From contig NZ_ML178714.1 of the NCBI RefSeq assembly GCF_004360145.1, positions 196,700-260,699 of the forward strand: a DNA stretch of 64,000 nucleotides, given 5' to 3'. Position 1 is the stretch's first letter, and each line of letters starts with the position of its first letter. Below the pieces are notes generated by a model. That model searched no databases, was not told the origin of the DNA, and saw only the letters and a program-made list of their open reading frames with translations. Below are positions 54,965 through 63,982 of this stretch, piece after piece. Source of the DNA: Aliiroseovarius marinus (GTDB lineage Bacteria > Pseudomonadota > Alphaproteobacteria > Rhodobacterales > Rhodobacteraceae). A program made the translations under genes and the position numbers.

Positions 54965-54984
54965 ATAGTTTAGTGTTAAACTAT
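54965..54984. promoter_or_regulatory. Palindromic operator-like site at the pdh promoter
   Basis: ATAGTTTA-GTGT-TAAACTAT is a perfect 8-bp inverted repeat with a 4-bp spacer, 38 bases before pdhA. On the minus strand it is directly preceded by TATAAG, a plausible -10 element, so a bound protein would block initiation. No regulator gene is adjacent. Confidence 0.6.
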
Positions 54985-55104
54985 CTTATACAGACTTCGC
55001 CCTCACCGGTCGACAAAAACTTGCAAAACCTTGCGCGGGGCAGGGTTGCGCCAGACGCAAGGCTTGCGCTTCTATAAGATTACAAAGGGAAAATCGCGCT
55101 CAGA

Positions 55105-55407
55105 TTAGCGCAGAACGACCTCGTCCGCGCGGACAACACCCAGCACGTTGCGGGCTTGTTCGTCCAGAAGGTCCAGATCCAGGTAGTCGTCGGACAGGCG
55201 TTTGGTGCGATTTCGCAGATCAGCGATCTGAGCCGAGAGCGCATCACGCTCTTTCAAAAGCGCTTGCGTCTCGGCCTCGATCTGTACGCGCCGGAATAGT
55301 CCATAGTCGCCCTGCACACTGGCAAACGTGAAGTAAAGGCCAAGGCCAACGGCCCCGACAAAGTAGATCACTCCACCAATTCCAGTCTGTGCGCGAGGTG
55401 CGCCCAT
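55105..55407 (-). CDS. ftsB: FtsB/DivIC-type septum formation protein
   Basis: A 100-residue bitopic protein. I chose the ATG complementary to 55405-55407, with AGGAGA upstream. One transmembrane helix (GVIYFVGAVGLGLYFTF) is followed by a leucine-zipper coiled coil (QALLKERDALSAQIADLRNR) and a short C-terminal domain (LDLLDEQARNVLG). It belongs to the FtsB-FtsL-FtsQ divisome subcomplex. The aldolase gene upstream is separated by a terminator. Confidence 0.88.
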   Translation of the reverse strand: MGAPRAQTGIGGVIYFVGAVGLGLYFTFASVQGDYGLFRRVQIEAETQALLKERDALSAQIADLRNRTKRLSDDYLDLDLLDEQARNVLGVVRADEVVLR

Positions 55408-55465
55408 AGGTCTCCTGCCTGTATGTACTGCCTCTTGCCCACCTCTTTTCGGGCGGTGCAAGAAG

Positions 55466-55494
55466 ACTATGCCATAGGTGATTCGGCTTGTGAA
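55466..55494 (-). promoter_or_regulatory. Predicted sigma-70 promoter of the ftsB-like gene
   Basis: Minus-strand TTCACA (55494-55489), 17-bp spacer, CATAGT (55471-55466), about 60 bases before the ftsB-like start. Confidence 0.5.
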
Positions 55495-55533
55495 TCCCAA
55501 AAACGAATCGGTTGGAAAGTTTTTTCGGGCGTC

Positions 55534-55567
55534 AAAGAAAAACGGCCCGCAAAGCTGCGAGCCGTTT
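55534..55567 (-). terminator. Intrinsic terminator after the class I aldolase gene
   Basis: AAACGGC / GCCGTTT (55540-55546, 55561-55567) with an inner CGCA / TGCG pair. On the minus strand it ends in a T-rich run. Confidence 0.85.
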
Positions 55568-55590
55568 CAAAATGCAATCAAAGCAGAGGC

Positions 55591-56484
55591 TTATCCGGCG
55601 ATGGATGCCTGATAGATGCTGTCGATGGTATCCGCGATGGTGCCGTTGAATTCGTCGTCCGATTGGTTCGCCGACAGGCCTTCGGTCAGCGCACGTGAGA
55701 AGCTGGCGATCATGCCAGTGTTCTGTGACAGGCGATTGTTGGCTTCCTCGCGCGAATAGCCACCCGACAGGGCCACAACCGACGCCACGCGCGGGTGCTC
55801 CACCAGCGATTTATAGTGGTTGGCGGTTTCCGGCAGGGTCAGTTTCAGCATGACGGTCTGGTCATCCGACAGTGCGTCCAACTGAGCGGTCAGCTCGGCC
55901 AGCAGGATGTCTTCCGCCGCTGCCTTGTCTGCGATCGAGATCGTGACTTCGGGCTCGATGATCGGCACCAACCCGTGACCGATGATCTGTTTGCCTACCT
56001 CAAACTGCTGGGCGACGACGGCTTTAATACCATCCGCATTGGCCGCATTGATGACCGAGCGCATCTTGGTGCCGAATACGCCTGCTTTCACAGCGCGTTC
56101 GCACAGCGCATCCAGTTCCGGCATCGGCTTCATCACTTGTACGCCGTTCTCTTCATCGGCAAGGCCCTTGTCGACTTTCAGGAAGGGCACCACGCCGCGC
56201 TCGTCCCACATATAGGTGGCGGTCGGCTTGCCGTCGATCTGACGGTCCATGGTCATCTCGAACAGAATCGCGCCGATCACTTTCTCGCCGGTGAAGGCCG
56301 GAGCCTGTGCGATCCGAGAGCGCATGCCGTGGATCAGGTCAAACATTTCGGCATCGCCCGAATAGGCGTCTTCTTCGATGCCATAAAGGCGCAAAGCTTT
56401 CGGGGTCGATCCGCCCGACTGGTCCAGTGCTGCGATGAAGCCCTGACCGGCTTTGATCTTGTCCATTTGTGCTTGGTTCGGCAT
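55591..56484 (-). CDS. Class I fructose-bisphosphate aldolase
   Basis: A 297-residue class I aldolase of the bacterial Staphylococcus-like (Fda) type, working by Schiff base without metal. Family blocks include [16 protein letters not shown] near the N terminus, [38 protein letters not shown] and [13 protein letters not shown]. It cleaves fructose-1,6-bisphosphate. pgk lies upstream on the same strand, beyond the hemP pair, so central carbon genes are grouped but separately promoted. Confidence 0.93.
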   Translation of the reverse strand: MPNQAQMDKIKAGQGFIAALDQSGGSTPKALRLYGIEEDAYSGDAEMFDLIHGMRSRIAQAPAFTGEKVIGAILFEMTMDRQIDGKPTATYMWDERGVVPFLKVDKGLADEENGVQVMKPMPELDALCERAVKAGVFGTKMRSVINAANADGIKAVVAQQFEVGKQIIGHGLVPIIEPEVTISIADKAAAEDILLAELTAQLDALSDDQTVMLKLTLPETANHYKSLVEHPRVASVVALSGGYSREEANNRLSQNTGMIASFSRALTEGLSANQSDDEFNGTIADTIDSIYQASIAG

Positions 56485-56522
56485 GTCGATCCCACGTGTG
56501 AATAAAAGTCTGAATTACCCCG

Positions 56523-56551
56523 TTCATAGGCGAGGGCGAGCGGGCATGCAA
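56523..56551 (-). promoter_or_regulatory. Predicted sigma-70 promoter of the class I aldolase gene
   Basis: Minus-strand TTGCAT (56551-56546), 17-bp spacer, TATGAA (56528-56523). Transcription would begin about 30 bases before the aldolase ATG. Confidence 0.55.
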
Positions 56552-56587
56552 TTCTGCTGGCGCTAACAGGTGTGCGTAGGAAAGAGT

Positions 56588-56629
56588 GAGGGGCAAGGTT
56601 GGATGAAACGGATATGGGCCTTGCCCCTC
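56588..56629. repeat. Perfect 11-bp inverted repeat downstream of hemP
   Basis: GAGGGGCAAGG (56588-56598) and CCTTGCCCCTC (56619-56629) with a 20-nt loop. It lies in the 224-base hemP-aldolase gap, which has no other gene that I can see. It could end the hemP transcript, but only a weak T stretch follows. Confidence 0.5.
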
Positions 56630-56708
56630 GGCAACGGGCGCGAAGGGAACTTGGACGGCGCAGGGGAACTCTGGCCGACACGCGCCGATGCGTTCGCGAT
56701 TGCGCGGG

Positions 56709-56879
56709 TTACTTGGTCAGGATCAGCTTGCCGGCGCGGGTGATGGTCAGCGTATAAACCATGTCGTTCAGCACGATGCGGGCAGTCTTGCCACTTTGCG
56801 TCAGATCCAACGCATCATGTTCGGGTGGAGTGCTCCGCAAGGCGGTTTCAAATACGGCGCTGGTAATGGGGGCGGTCAT
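56709..56879 (-). CDS. hemP: Hemin uptake protein HemP
   Basis: A 56-residue HemP. The family C terminus is exact: YTLTITRAGKLILTK, with a preceding ARIVLND strand. HemP is a small DNA- or RNA-linked activator of heme uptake genes in several proteobacteria, and is usually iron-regulated. The start overlaps the stop of an upstream 41-residue frame by 4 bases (ATGA), indicating coupled translation. No heme-receptor gene is adjacent. Confidence 0.88.
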   Translation of the reverse strand: MTAPITSAVFETALRSTPPEHDALDLTQSGKTARIVLNDMVYTLTITRAGKLILTK

Positions 56880-57001
56880 GTGCGGTCTCCTTCAAGGACG
56901 GCCTCGATCCACGCGGCCAAAGCTTGCAGGCCGGGAAGCAAAGGGATGGGGTTTGGAATGTCGGTGCGGGCGGTCAAGCATCCGCGGTGAAAGTCAGTCA
57001 T
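56876..57001 (-). CDS. 41-residue ORF coupled to hemP
   Basis: A small frame beginning MTDFHRGCLTARTDIPNPIP and ending AAWIEAVLEGDRT. It overlaps the hemP start by 4 bases, and its last codons carry the GAAGGAGA that serves as the hemP ribosome site. The family is not recognised. It could be a real small protein or a leader controlling hemP translation. Confidence 0.55.
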   Translation of the reverse strand: MTDFHRGCLTARTDIPNPIPLLPGLQALAAWIEAVLEGDRT

Positions 57002-57131
57002 GTGTCGCGCTCCTGATGGTGCGGGGCGGGTGTGCCCCTCAGGTCTCCGGCTGATCGCAGGGGGGTGCGACTGGCTGATATGTAATACCTATAAAAACAG
57101 TCAGGTAATAGTCAAGCCGGAAATGCGAAAC

Positions 57132-57165
57132 AAAAAACGCCCCGCGCATTTCTGCGCAGGGCGTT
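57132..57165 (-). terminator. Intrinsic terminator after pgk
   Basis: A 13-bp stem AACGCCCCGCGCA / TGCGCAGGGCGTT (57136-57148, 57153-57165) with one mismatch. On the minus strand it is followed by TTTT. Confidence 0.9.
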
Positions 57166-57191
57166 GAAAAATGATGTTTTCGTGGCTTGGC

Positions 57192-58379
57192 TTAGCCCAA
57201 AGCGGCGACGCCCGGCAGTTCTTTGCCTTCCATCCACTCAAGGAATGCGCCGCCTGCGGTCGAGATATAGGTGAAGCGCGCCGCAGCACCTGCCTTGTTC
57301 AGGGCGGCCACAGTGTCACCACCACCCGCGACCGAGGTCAGGTTGCCCGCCTCAGAAAGCTCAGCCGCTTTCAGGGCGGCAGCGTTGGTGGCGGTGTCAA
57401 ACGGCTCGATCTCGAAGGCGCCAAGGGGGCCGTTCCAGATCAGGGTGTTTGCTTGCTCGAAGACGTCCGAGATCTTGGCAACCGCTGCGGGGCCAGCGTC
57501 AAGGATCATCGCATCCGATGGGCAGGCGTCGGCGGCGACGGTTTCATTGGCGGCATTTGCGGCGAATTCGCGGGCGACGACAACATCCGACGGCAGAATG
57601 ATCTCGCAGCCAGCGTCTTGCGCTTTGTTCAGGATCTCTAGCGCCGTGTCGGTCATGTCATGCTCGGCCAGCGATTTGCCCACGTCGATACCCTGCGCTG
57701 CAAGGAATGTGTTGGCCATGCCGCCACCGATCACCAGATGATCCACCTTCGCAACCAGATTGCCCAGAAGGTCCAGCTTGGTCGAGACCTTGGCACCGCC
57801 GACAACAGCGACGACCGGGCGTACAGGTTCACCAAGGGCAGCCTCAAGCGCCGACAACTCGGCCTGCATCAGGCGACCTGCGCAAGAGGGCAGAAGGCGG
57901 GCAACACCCTCGGTCGAGCCGTGGGCGCGGTGGGCGGCCGAAAACGCGTCATTACAGTAAACATCGCCCAAAGCGGCCAAAGCGGCGGCAAAGGCGGGGT
58001 CATTCTTGGTTTCCTCCGCGTGATAGCGGGTGTTTTCCAGAAGCAGAACCTCACCCGCCTCAAGTGCGGCAACGGCTTGTTTGGCAGGCCCGCCAATGCA
58101 GTCCTCGGCAAATTTCACCGGGCTTCCAAGGGCGGCTTCAAGGGCAGGGCGCACGACAGACAGGCTCATGTCCGCCACGCGTTCGCCTTTGGGGCGGCCA
58201 AAGTGGGCCAGAAGAACCGGCTTGCCGCCAGCGGCCAGAATATCGCGGATGGTAGGCAGGATGCGCTGGATGCGGGTGTCGTCGGTCACCACGCCATCTT
58301 TCACCGGCACGTTGATGTCTACACGGGTCAGAACGGTTTTGCCGTTCAGGTCCATCTCGTCGAGTGTTTTCCAGGCCAT
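57192..58379 (-). CDS. pgk: Phosphoglycerate kinase
   Basis: A 395-residue Pgk. I chose the ATG complementary to 58377-58379, with GGAGGGA upstream. Blocks are [49 protein letters not shown] and the C-terminal [14 protein letters not shown] nucleotide loop. It makes ATP in glycolysis. The gene is divergent from the ppi pair. Confidence 0.97.
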   Translation of the reverse strand: MAWKTLDEMDLNGKTVLTRVDINVPVKDGVVTDDTRIQRILPTIRDILAAGGKPVLLAHFGRPKGERVADMSLSVVRPALEAALGSPVKFAEDCIGGPAKQAVAALEAGEVLLLENTRYHAEETKNDPAFAAALAALGDVYCNDAFSAAHRAHGSTEGVARLLPSCAGRLMQAELSALEAALGEPVRPVVAVVGGAKVSTKLDLLGNLVAKVDHLVIGGGMANTFLAAQGIDVGKSLAEHDMTDTALEILNKAQDAGCEIILPSDVVVAREFAANAANETVAADACPSDAMILDAGPAAVAKISDVFEQANTLIWNGPLGAFEIEPFDTATNAAALKAAELSEAGNLTSVAGGGDTVAALNKAGAAARFTYISTAGGAFLEWMEGKELPGVAALG

Positions 58380-58531
58380 CGGTCCCTCCATTAGGTGTCG
58401 GGCGTGTTGCACACCAAAAGCACGCGCGGGTCAACAGGCGCGGCGAAAAGAAGCCCGTCTGCCCTTCCATCTTTTCGCCCGCGTGCTTAGTTTGGCGCCA
58501 ACGAAACACATAATCTTAGAAGGAGGCCCCG

Positions 58532-59032
58532 ATGGCCGAATATAAAGATCCCGAAAACACCATCCTGATGGAACTGAAAGACGGCACCGTGGTGATCGAA
58601 CTGCTGCCCGACGTAGCTCCCAAGCACACCGAGCGCATGAAAGAGCTGGCCCGCGCAGGCGAATATGACGGTGTGGTCTTTCACCGCGTGATCGACGGCT
58701 TCATGGCCCAGACCGGCGACGTAAAGAACGGCAAAGACGCGACCATGCTCCGCTATGCGGGCACCGGTGGGTCGAACCTGCCGGATCTGCCGGCTGAGTT
58801 CTCGAAACTGCCGCACGACCGCGGCACGCTGGGCGCTGCCCGTTCGCAGAACCCGAACTCGGCCAACAGCCAGTTCTTCATCAACTTCAAAGACAACCAC
58901 TTCCTGAACGGTCAGTACACGGTTTATGGTCGCGTGACCTCGGGTATGGAGCATGTCGACGCGATTGTCCGTGGCGAGCCGCCTGCAAGCCCCGATGTGA
59001 TGGTTTCGGTCAAGGTGGCTGCCGATGTCTGA
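58532..59032 (+). CDS. Cytoplasmic cyclophilin-type peptidylprolyl isomerase
   Basis: A 166-residue cyclophilin without signal peptide. The active-site block VVFHRVIDGFMAQTGDV, the GTLGAARSQNPNSANSQFFI stretch and HFLNGQYTVYGRVTSGME are intact. GGAGG precedes the ATG. It overlaps the next gene by 8 bases, and the two proteins are clear paralogues, suggesting tandem duplication followed by different localisation. Confidence 0.94.
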   Translation: MAEYKDPENTILMELKDGTVVIELLPDVAPKHTERMKELARAGEYDGVVFHRVIDGFMAQTGDVKNGKDATMLRYAGTGGSNLPDLPAEFSKLPHDRGTLGAARSQNPNSANSQFFINFKDNHFLNGQYTVYGRVTSGMEHVDAIVRGEPPASPDVMVSVKVAADV

Positions 59033-59666
59033 CGGCAACTACACCCCGCGCGAGCGCCGCACCTTCTGGTTGGCGTTTCTGGCCGGGGTGGGTTTGGTCG
59101 TGGCCTATGCGATCTACACGCTGTGGCCATCGACCCCGCCCGAGTTGGACCCGGTCGTCGTGGGCGACGCCCCCAAGGTGGAAATCACCGTCGCAGGCGA
59201 GGCCAATGGTGTGATCGAGATCACTCTGCGCCCCGATCTGGCGCCCGAGCATGTTGAGCGGATCATCACGCTGGCCAAGGAAGGCGCCTATGACAACGTG
59301 GTCTTCCACCGCGTGATCGACGGCTTCATGGCACAGACCGGCGATGTCGAATTCGGCAAGGCCGACGGCAATGGCGGTCGCGCGGGCATGGGCGGATCGT
59401 CCTACCCGGACCTGAAGGCCGAGTTCACGGACGAGCCCTATCTGACTGGCACCGTGGGCATGGCCCGCTCGCAAAGCCCGAACTCGGCCAACAGCCAGTT
59501 CTTCATCATGTTCGCCCCCGGCGATTTCCTGAACGGGAAATACACCGTTGTGGGCAATGTGACCGACGGTTTTGACGTGGTGCAGGCGATCAAGCGCGGC
59601 GAAGGCCCGAACGGGTCGGTGCTGGGCAAGCCCGACGTCATGACCTCGATGCGCGTGGTCGAATAA
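59025..59666 (+). CDS. Membrane-anchored cyclophilin-type peptidylprolyl isomerase
   Basis: A 213-residue cyclophilin with an N-terminal transmembrane anchor (FWLAFLAGVGLVVAYAIYTL), placing the domain in the periplasm. The active-site block VVFHRVIDGFMAQTGDV is identical to that of the preceding gene, and ARSQSPNSANSQFFIMF follows. It would help fold exported proteins. Start overlap with the upstream paralogue implies coupled translation. Confidence 0.92.
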   Translation: MSDGNYTPRERRTFWLAFLAGVGLVVAYAIYTLWPSTPPELDPVVVGDAPKVEITVAGEANGVIEITLRPDLAPEHVERIITLAKEGAYDNVVFHRVIDGFMAQTGDVEFGKADGNGGRAGMGGSSYPDLKAEFTDEPYLTGTVGMARSQSPNSANSQFFIMFAPGDFLNGKYTVVGNVTDGFDVVQAIKRGEGPNGSVLGKPDVMTSMRVVE

Positions 59667-59706
59667 GCACGCGCACGAATGCTCAAACCCTCGTGAGGGG
59701 GGCTAT

Positions 59707-59760
59707 GGGGCCGCTTCTTTCTCTGTCAGGCTGGGTCTGTCCGAGAAAAGGAGCGGCCCT
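59707..59760 (+). promoter_or_regulatory. Hairpin enclosing the ribosome binding site of the DUF3179 gene
   Basis: A 16-bp stem with one bulged A pairs 59708-59723 with 59743-59759. The AAGGAG at 59748-59753 lies in the 3' arm, and the ATG follows at once. No T-run follows, so it is not an ordinary terminator. Confidence 0.55.
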
Positions 59761-60711
59761 ATGCGTATTCTGATGACCATGCTTGCGATCACCGTCGGGC
59801 TTTGGGCGCAGGACGTGCGCGCCAACCCGACCCAGTGGGAACGCGAGTTTCCGAAAACCGATTTCACACAATCCAATATTGGCGGCTGGAACGAAATCCT
59901 GTCGGGCGGTCCCGGTCGCGATGGCATCCCCGCGCTCTCTGACCCAGCCTTTCGCAATGCAAGTGACGAGACCGGCATCGGCCCCCGCGAACCCGTCCTG
60001 ACGGTCGAGATCCAAGGCGCGACCCCGCGTGCCTATCCACTGCGCTATCTGACATGGCATGAGATTGTAAATGACACGGTGGGCGGCGTGCCCGTCGCTG
60101 TGACCTTCTGCCCGCTCTGCAATTCGGGCATGGTCTTCGACCGCCGCGTCGGCGCGCAAGAGCTGACATTTGGCGTAACGGGCAAGCTGCGCGCCTCGGA
60201 CATGGTGATGTATGACCACCAGACGGAAAGCTGGTGGCAACAGGCGCTGGGGGAGGGGATCGTTGGCAAACACACCGGCACCCAGCTGAAACAACTGCCT
60301 GCCTGGATGGAAAGCTGGGCAGAATTTGTCCGTCGCAATCCCGACGGGCTGGTCATGGACCAACCCCGCGCCAACCGATCCTATGGCCGCAACCCCTACG
60401 CGGGCTACGATAGCCGCAACCGCCCTTACGGTTTCTTTACAGGGGAACAGCCGCCCCATGGCGTTCCCGCACTGGCCCGCGTCGTCCGCGTCGGTGACCG
60501 CGCTTGGCCCGTCGCGCGCCTGTCGAAAGAAGGCGAGATCACCGAGGCGGGCGTGACCATTAGTTGGACTGCGGGGCAAGCCTCGGCACTGGATACGGGC
60601 CCAATCGGAAGGTTTGTTCGTAGGATCCCGTTAAGGCGGAACAATATGGGAACTGTCGAACATCAGATGAATTTGGGATCTGATCCGGCTGGGGGCGGAA
60701 TCGTATCATAG
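59761..60711 (+). pseudogene. DUF3179-domain protein, C-terminally truncated by Tn3-family DNA
   Basis: A 316-codon frame. The N terminus is a cleavable signal (MRILMTMLAITVGLWAQDVRA). The DUF3179 core is clear: VTFCPLCNSGMVFDRRV with a CxxC motif, TGKLRASDMVMYDHQTESWW and a trailing SYGRNPYAGYD. The native sequence stops near residue 279 (TAGQASALDTG). There the 38-bp Tn3-type inverted repeat at 60598 begins and supplies the last ~37 codons. The usual DUF3179 C-terminal beta strands are missing. Probably inactive, but the frame remains open. Confidence 0.8.
60598..60635. repeat. Tn3-type terminal inverted repeat, remnant copy (IR1)
   Basis: A 38-bp sequence from GGCCCAATCGGAAGG to CCGTTAAG, matching IR2 (60823-60860) at all but six positions and in the same orientation. 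The next bases are still similar (GCGGAACA against GAGGAACA), then the two diverge. Confidence 0.75.
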
Positions 60712-60822
60712 GTCATTCCCGACCTTCGCTGCGCAGCGCTTGAGTAGGTAAGATGCGGACGGAGTGCGCTTTCGCTGCGTTCGCATCAATGGCTGCTGTC
60801 GATAAAACCCGATACGGAGTTA

Positions 60823-60860
60823 GGCCCCATCGGAAGGTTTCTTCGTAGAACCACGCTAAG
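60823..60860. repeat. Tn3-type terminal inverted repeat (IR2)
   Basis: A 38-bp sequence from GGCCCCATCGGAAGG to ACGCTAAG, ending in TAAG as in other Tn3-family repeats and lying 22 bases beyond the transposase stop codon. Confidence 0.82.
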
Positions 60861-60882
60861 GAGGAACATTTAAGGAACATCT

Positions 60883-63834
60883 TCACGTCCCCCACTCTCT
60901 GGACGGCCTGGTGTTAAGCGGCCGCGCAATTTTGCGGTCTGCGGCTCCGGAATGCCAGTCGAAGTCGCCTGATAGGATTATGTGGTCCCACCCGAGGGGC
61001 GACGTGAACGGCAGTAGGGCGGGATCGTACAGTGGGTTGGTCTTTGCGAGGTGGTTGGCGGCTTTGTCCATATAGATTGTGTTCCAGAATGTGATGGCAG
61101 CGATGACCAGGTTGAGCGCCATAGCGCGTTTCTGTTGGGCAACCTCAGAACGATCACGAATGCGCCCCTGTGAGTGCGCAAAGACGGCGTGGGCCAGCGA
61201 GTGGCGCGCTTCACCTTTATTCAGGCCAGCCTGGCATTCCATTCGCAGGTCGGCGTTCTCGATCCAATCGAGCATGAAGCGCGTCCGCTCAATGCGCCCA
61301 ATTTCGCCAAGGGCGAGATATAGCCGGTTTTGCTGGCGGTACGCCCCGAGCTTGCGCAGGATTTCAGACGGTTTCAGAGACTTGTCCCGAATGCTAGCCG
61401 CGAGCCGCATGATATCGCCCCAATGCTGCCGGATCACCTCTTCATTGATAGGCTTGCCGATGATGGGCGACAAAGTGGGCAACGCCTTCGCGCCCCCGAA
61501 GCAGGCCAACCTCCGGTCCGGAAAGTCGCGCAGACGCGGCGCGAAGGTCATCCCCAACAGATGGAACAGAGCAAAGACGTGGTCCGACACGCCGCCGGTA
61601 TCTGTGTAATGAACGAGGGGGTCGAAGCTGGCCGGATTGCTCAGGAGGCCATCGAGCACAAAAGGCGCTTCGCCTGCGGTTGCCCCGATGACACTGGAAT
61701 GGAACGATCCGTACTGGCCAGACAGGAAGGAATAGATCTTCAGCCCGGGGTCGGGCCCGTATTTTGCGTTGATGACCCCGCTGCCACGATTGGCGGAGAA
61801 GAACTGGCCATCTGATGAGCTGTGCTCAGCCGCGCCCCAATGCTGCGCGAAGGACAGACCATGATGGGCATCGACAATCCGGCCCAAGGCATCCGCGAAT
61901 GTCTCGGGCCGCAAGTACCACGTCTGCGCCCAGGTCAACTGAGCGTGGCTGACACGCGATGAAGCATAGGCCATGCGCTCCAGGCCGAGATTAGTGGCCC
62001 CGGCCAAGATCGTGGCCAGTACTGCGGCGGGTTCATCGTGCTGCTTGCCAGACCGCAGATCGGTGAAGGCGTCGAGGAACCCTGTCTGCGCATTCACCTC
62101 CCAAAGCAGCTCCGTGATGCGGATACGCGGCATCACGGCGTCGATGGCCCGTTCCAAACGCACCGCAGCAGGAGGTGTCACCGCATCATGTGGTGTGATT
62201 TTCAGCCGCCCGCGCTCGATACGGACGCCAGTAAGAGCATTGCGTTTCAAGGCGCGGTCCACTTGGTCAAGACGTTTCGCCAACATGGTCCGGCGATCAG
62301 CCAGCCACGCGTCCGGATCGGTCTCGAAGCCTGCATCCCGCATGACAGTTTCAGCATTGTCTCGGGGCATAAGGTAGCTGTCGAACCGGCGATACTCACG
62401 ACTGCCGTCGACCCAGACATCTCCTGCGCGCAGACGATCTCGCAAGGTGGAAACAACGGCAGTTTCATAGACACGCCGCTTCGGCTGACCGTCTTGAACG
62501 ATCAACGATCGCCAATGCTTGGCGGCAAAGGGCATGGGCGGATCATCCGGCAATTTGCGCTTGCCGCTCTGGTTCTGGTCGCGCAACAAGGCAATCGCGT
62601 CCTTGAGCTCATCCCCCGCATCGGTGGCATTGAACTGGAAGGCTTCAAGAAAGGCGGGGGCGAACTTCCGCATATAGGCATAACGCTCGGCCGCCAGGGA
62701 TAGGGGGGCACTGGTGGCCAATTCCCCGAACCCGGCGATTTCGTCACGACGGCCCAAAAGCTTGTCCCACCCGATTTCCGCATCGAGTGCCGCAAATGGA
62801 TCCTGCCCCAATTCTTGTGCGCGGGCCATCGCATCAATGGACTCGCCAAAGAGCTGCATCAGCTTGCCAACCCGCGCTTTGCCCATACGCCAAACCTCCT
62901 CCTGGCGATTGCGGGATCTTGAGAAGAGCTGGCCGGTCAGCCGCTCGAACATGGCGATGGTCGCGTCGGTGACCGTGATAGATAAATCCGACATCTGCGC
63001 CGCGAGCGTAGCGATCCGCCGCCGCTCGCCAAAATCATTCAGCAAACTGACCGGTGCTACAGCGCCCTCGCGCGCGAACTTGAGCAGCCGGTCAGGGTGC
63101 AGGCCGTGCCCAAGGTTTGACGGTAAATTCAGCGATCGCAGATATTTCAGGCGGTCTAGAAGCGCGGTCATACTGGCCGGGCTTGCGGAGTGCGGATAGC
63201 CCCGCAACCATGTGAGTCGCGTTTGCCCGACAGACGGATCGTTGACCAAGAGCCCCTGTAATTGGGCCCGTTGGTCCGGGGATAGAGCATCAAACAGCGC
63301 AGCGGCAGCCTCGCGCCGAGCGCGTGCCCGCCCCTTCAGCGCAAAGCGCTCAAGCGTGTCTACGCTCGGCAATACCAGATGCTGCTTGCGCAGCTCCGCG
63401 ACCAGAGTCTCAACAATCTTTACGCCGTGATCCGTCGCGAAGGCCGCCCTCGTGGCGATATCCTCCGCTTGCTGCACATGTTCAGATCCGAAAGGCGAAA
63501 GCCCCAAGTGGCGCATCGCGACGGCATGATGTTCGTGCCGCGTATTTCTCCTGATGGCATAGTCGTCGAGAGTACAGGCCTCCACCTGAAGCTGTTCAGC
63601 AAGCCAAGCGATCAGCTCCGCTGGCGGCATGATGCCGTCGCTCCACCCAAAGCCTGGGTGGCGCAGCAGACAAATATGAACCGCGACACCAAGGAGGTTT
63701 TCGGCGCGGCGTCGGGTGCGGATCAGGTCAATGTCGTGCCTGCTTAGCAGATAATGGCGGATCAAAGCATCAGGTTCCACCGGTATCCCAAAGAGATCTG
63801 CATGCGCACGGGAAGAAAGTAGTCGACGGGCCAT
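60883..63834 (-). CDS. tnpA: Tn3-family transposase TnpA
   Basis: A 983-residue complete transposase. The catalytic triad is recognisable: Asp675 in SSSDGQFFSANRG, Asp745 in HYTDTGGVSDHVFALF and Glu844 in ALGEIGRIERT. The spacing is close to that of the Tn4430 enzyme. An N-terminal DUF4158-type domain and DNA-binding region lead to the RNase-H core. No frameshift or stop interrupts it, so it may be active. It catalyses replicative transposition to a cointegrate. The start has GAGG upstream. Confidence 0.95.
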   Translation of the reverse strand: MARRLLSSRAHADLFGIPVEPDALIRHYLLSRHDIDLIRTRRRAENLLGVAVHICLLRHPGFGWSDGIMPPAELIAWLAEQLQVEACTLDDYAIRRNTRHEHHAVAMRHLGLSPFGSEHVQQAEDIATRAAFATDHGVKIVETLVAELRKQHLVLPSVDTLERFALKGRARARREAAAALFDALSPDQRAQLQGLLVNDPSVGQTRLTWLRGYPHSASPASMTALLDRLKYLRSLNLPSNLGHGLHPDRLLKFAREGAVAPVSLLNDFGERRRIATLAAQMSDLSITVTDATIAMFERLTGQLFSRSRNRQEEVWRMGKARVGKLMQLFGESIDAMARAQELGQDPFAALDAEIGWDKLLGRRDEIAGFGELATSAPLSLAAERYAYMRKFAPAFLEAFQFNATDAGDELKDAIALLRDQNQSGKRKLPDDPPMPFAAKHWRSLIVQDGQPKRRVYETAVVSTLRDRLRAGDVWVDGSREYRRFDSYLMPRDNAETVMRDAGFETDPDAWLADRRTMLAKRLDQVDRALKRNALTGVRIERGRLKITPHDAVTPPAAVRLERAIDAVMPRIRITELLWEVNAQTGFLDAFTDLRSGKQHDEPAAVLATILAGATNLGLERMAYASSRVSHAQLTWAQTWYLRPETFADALGRIVDAHHGLSFAQHWGAAEHSSSDGQFFSANRGSGVINAKYGPDPGLKIYSFLSGQYGSFHSSVIGATAGEAPFVLDGLLSNPASFDPLVHYTDTGGVSDHVFALFHLLGMTFAPRLRDFPDRRLACFGGAKALPTLSPIIGKPINEEVIRQHWGDIMRLAASIRDKSLKPSEILRKLGAYRQQNRLYLALGEIGRIERTRFMLDWIENADLRMECQAGLNKGEARHSLAHAVFAHSQGRIRDRSEVAQQKRAMALNLVIAAITFWNTIYMDKAANHLAKTNPLYDPALLPFTSPLGWDHIILSGDFDWHSGAADRKIARPLNTRPSREWGT

Positions 63835-63982
63835 AGGGTGTCCTCAAAAGGTAGTTGCAAGTTTGAAGACATCGAATATTATAGAGACCGATAAAAAGAC
63901 AGATTTGCCGCGCCGATTCAGGATCACAGCAATCACGTTAAGTCAGGCCATAAAACGGCCGTTTTGGAGACATGACATCTGT
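63835..63982. promoter_or_regulatory. Putative resolution (res) site
   Basis: An AT-rich spacer between tnpA and the recombinase start. CGAATATTATA at 63873-63883 followed by GATA and GACA (63898-63901) resembles the crossover subsite I of Tn3/gamma-delta res. A perfect 14-bp palindrome AAAACGGCCGTTTT lies at 63952-63965. Assignment is by resemblance only. Confidence 0.5.

Noticed and set aside
54928..55104. Small gene between pdhA and the ftsB-like gene
   Set aside because: Only promoter and operator-like sequence is seen. No frame with a plausible start and ribosome site was found.
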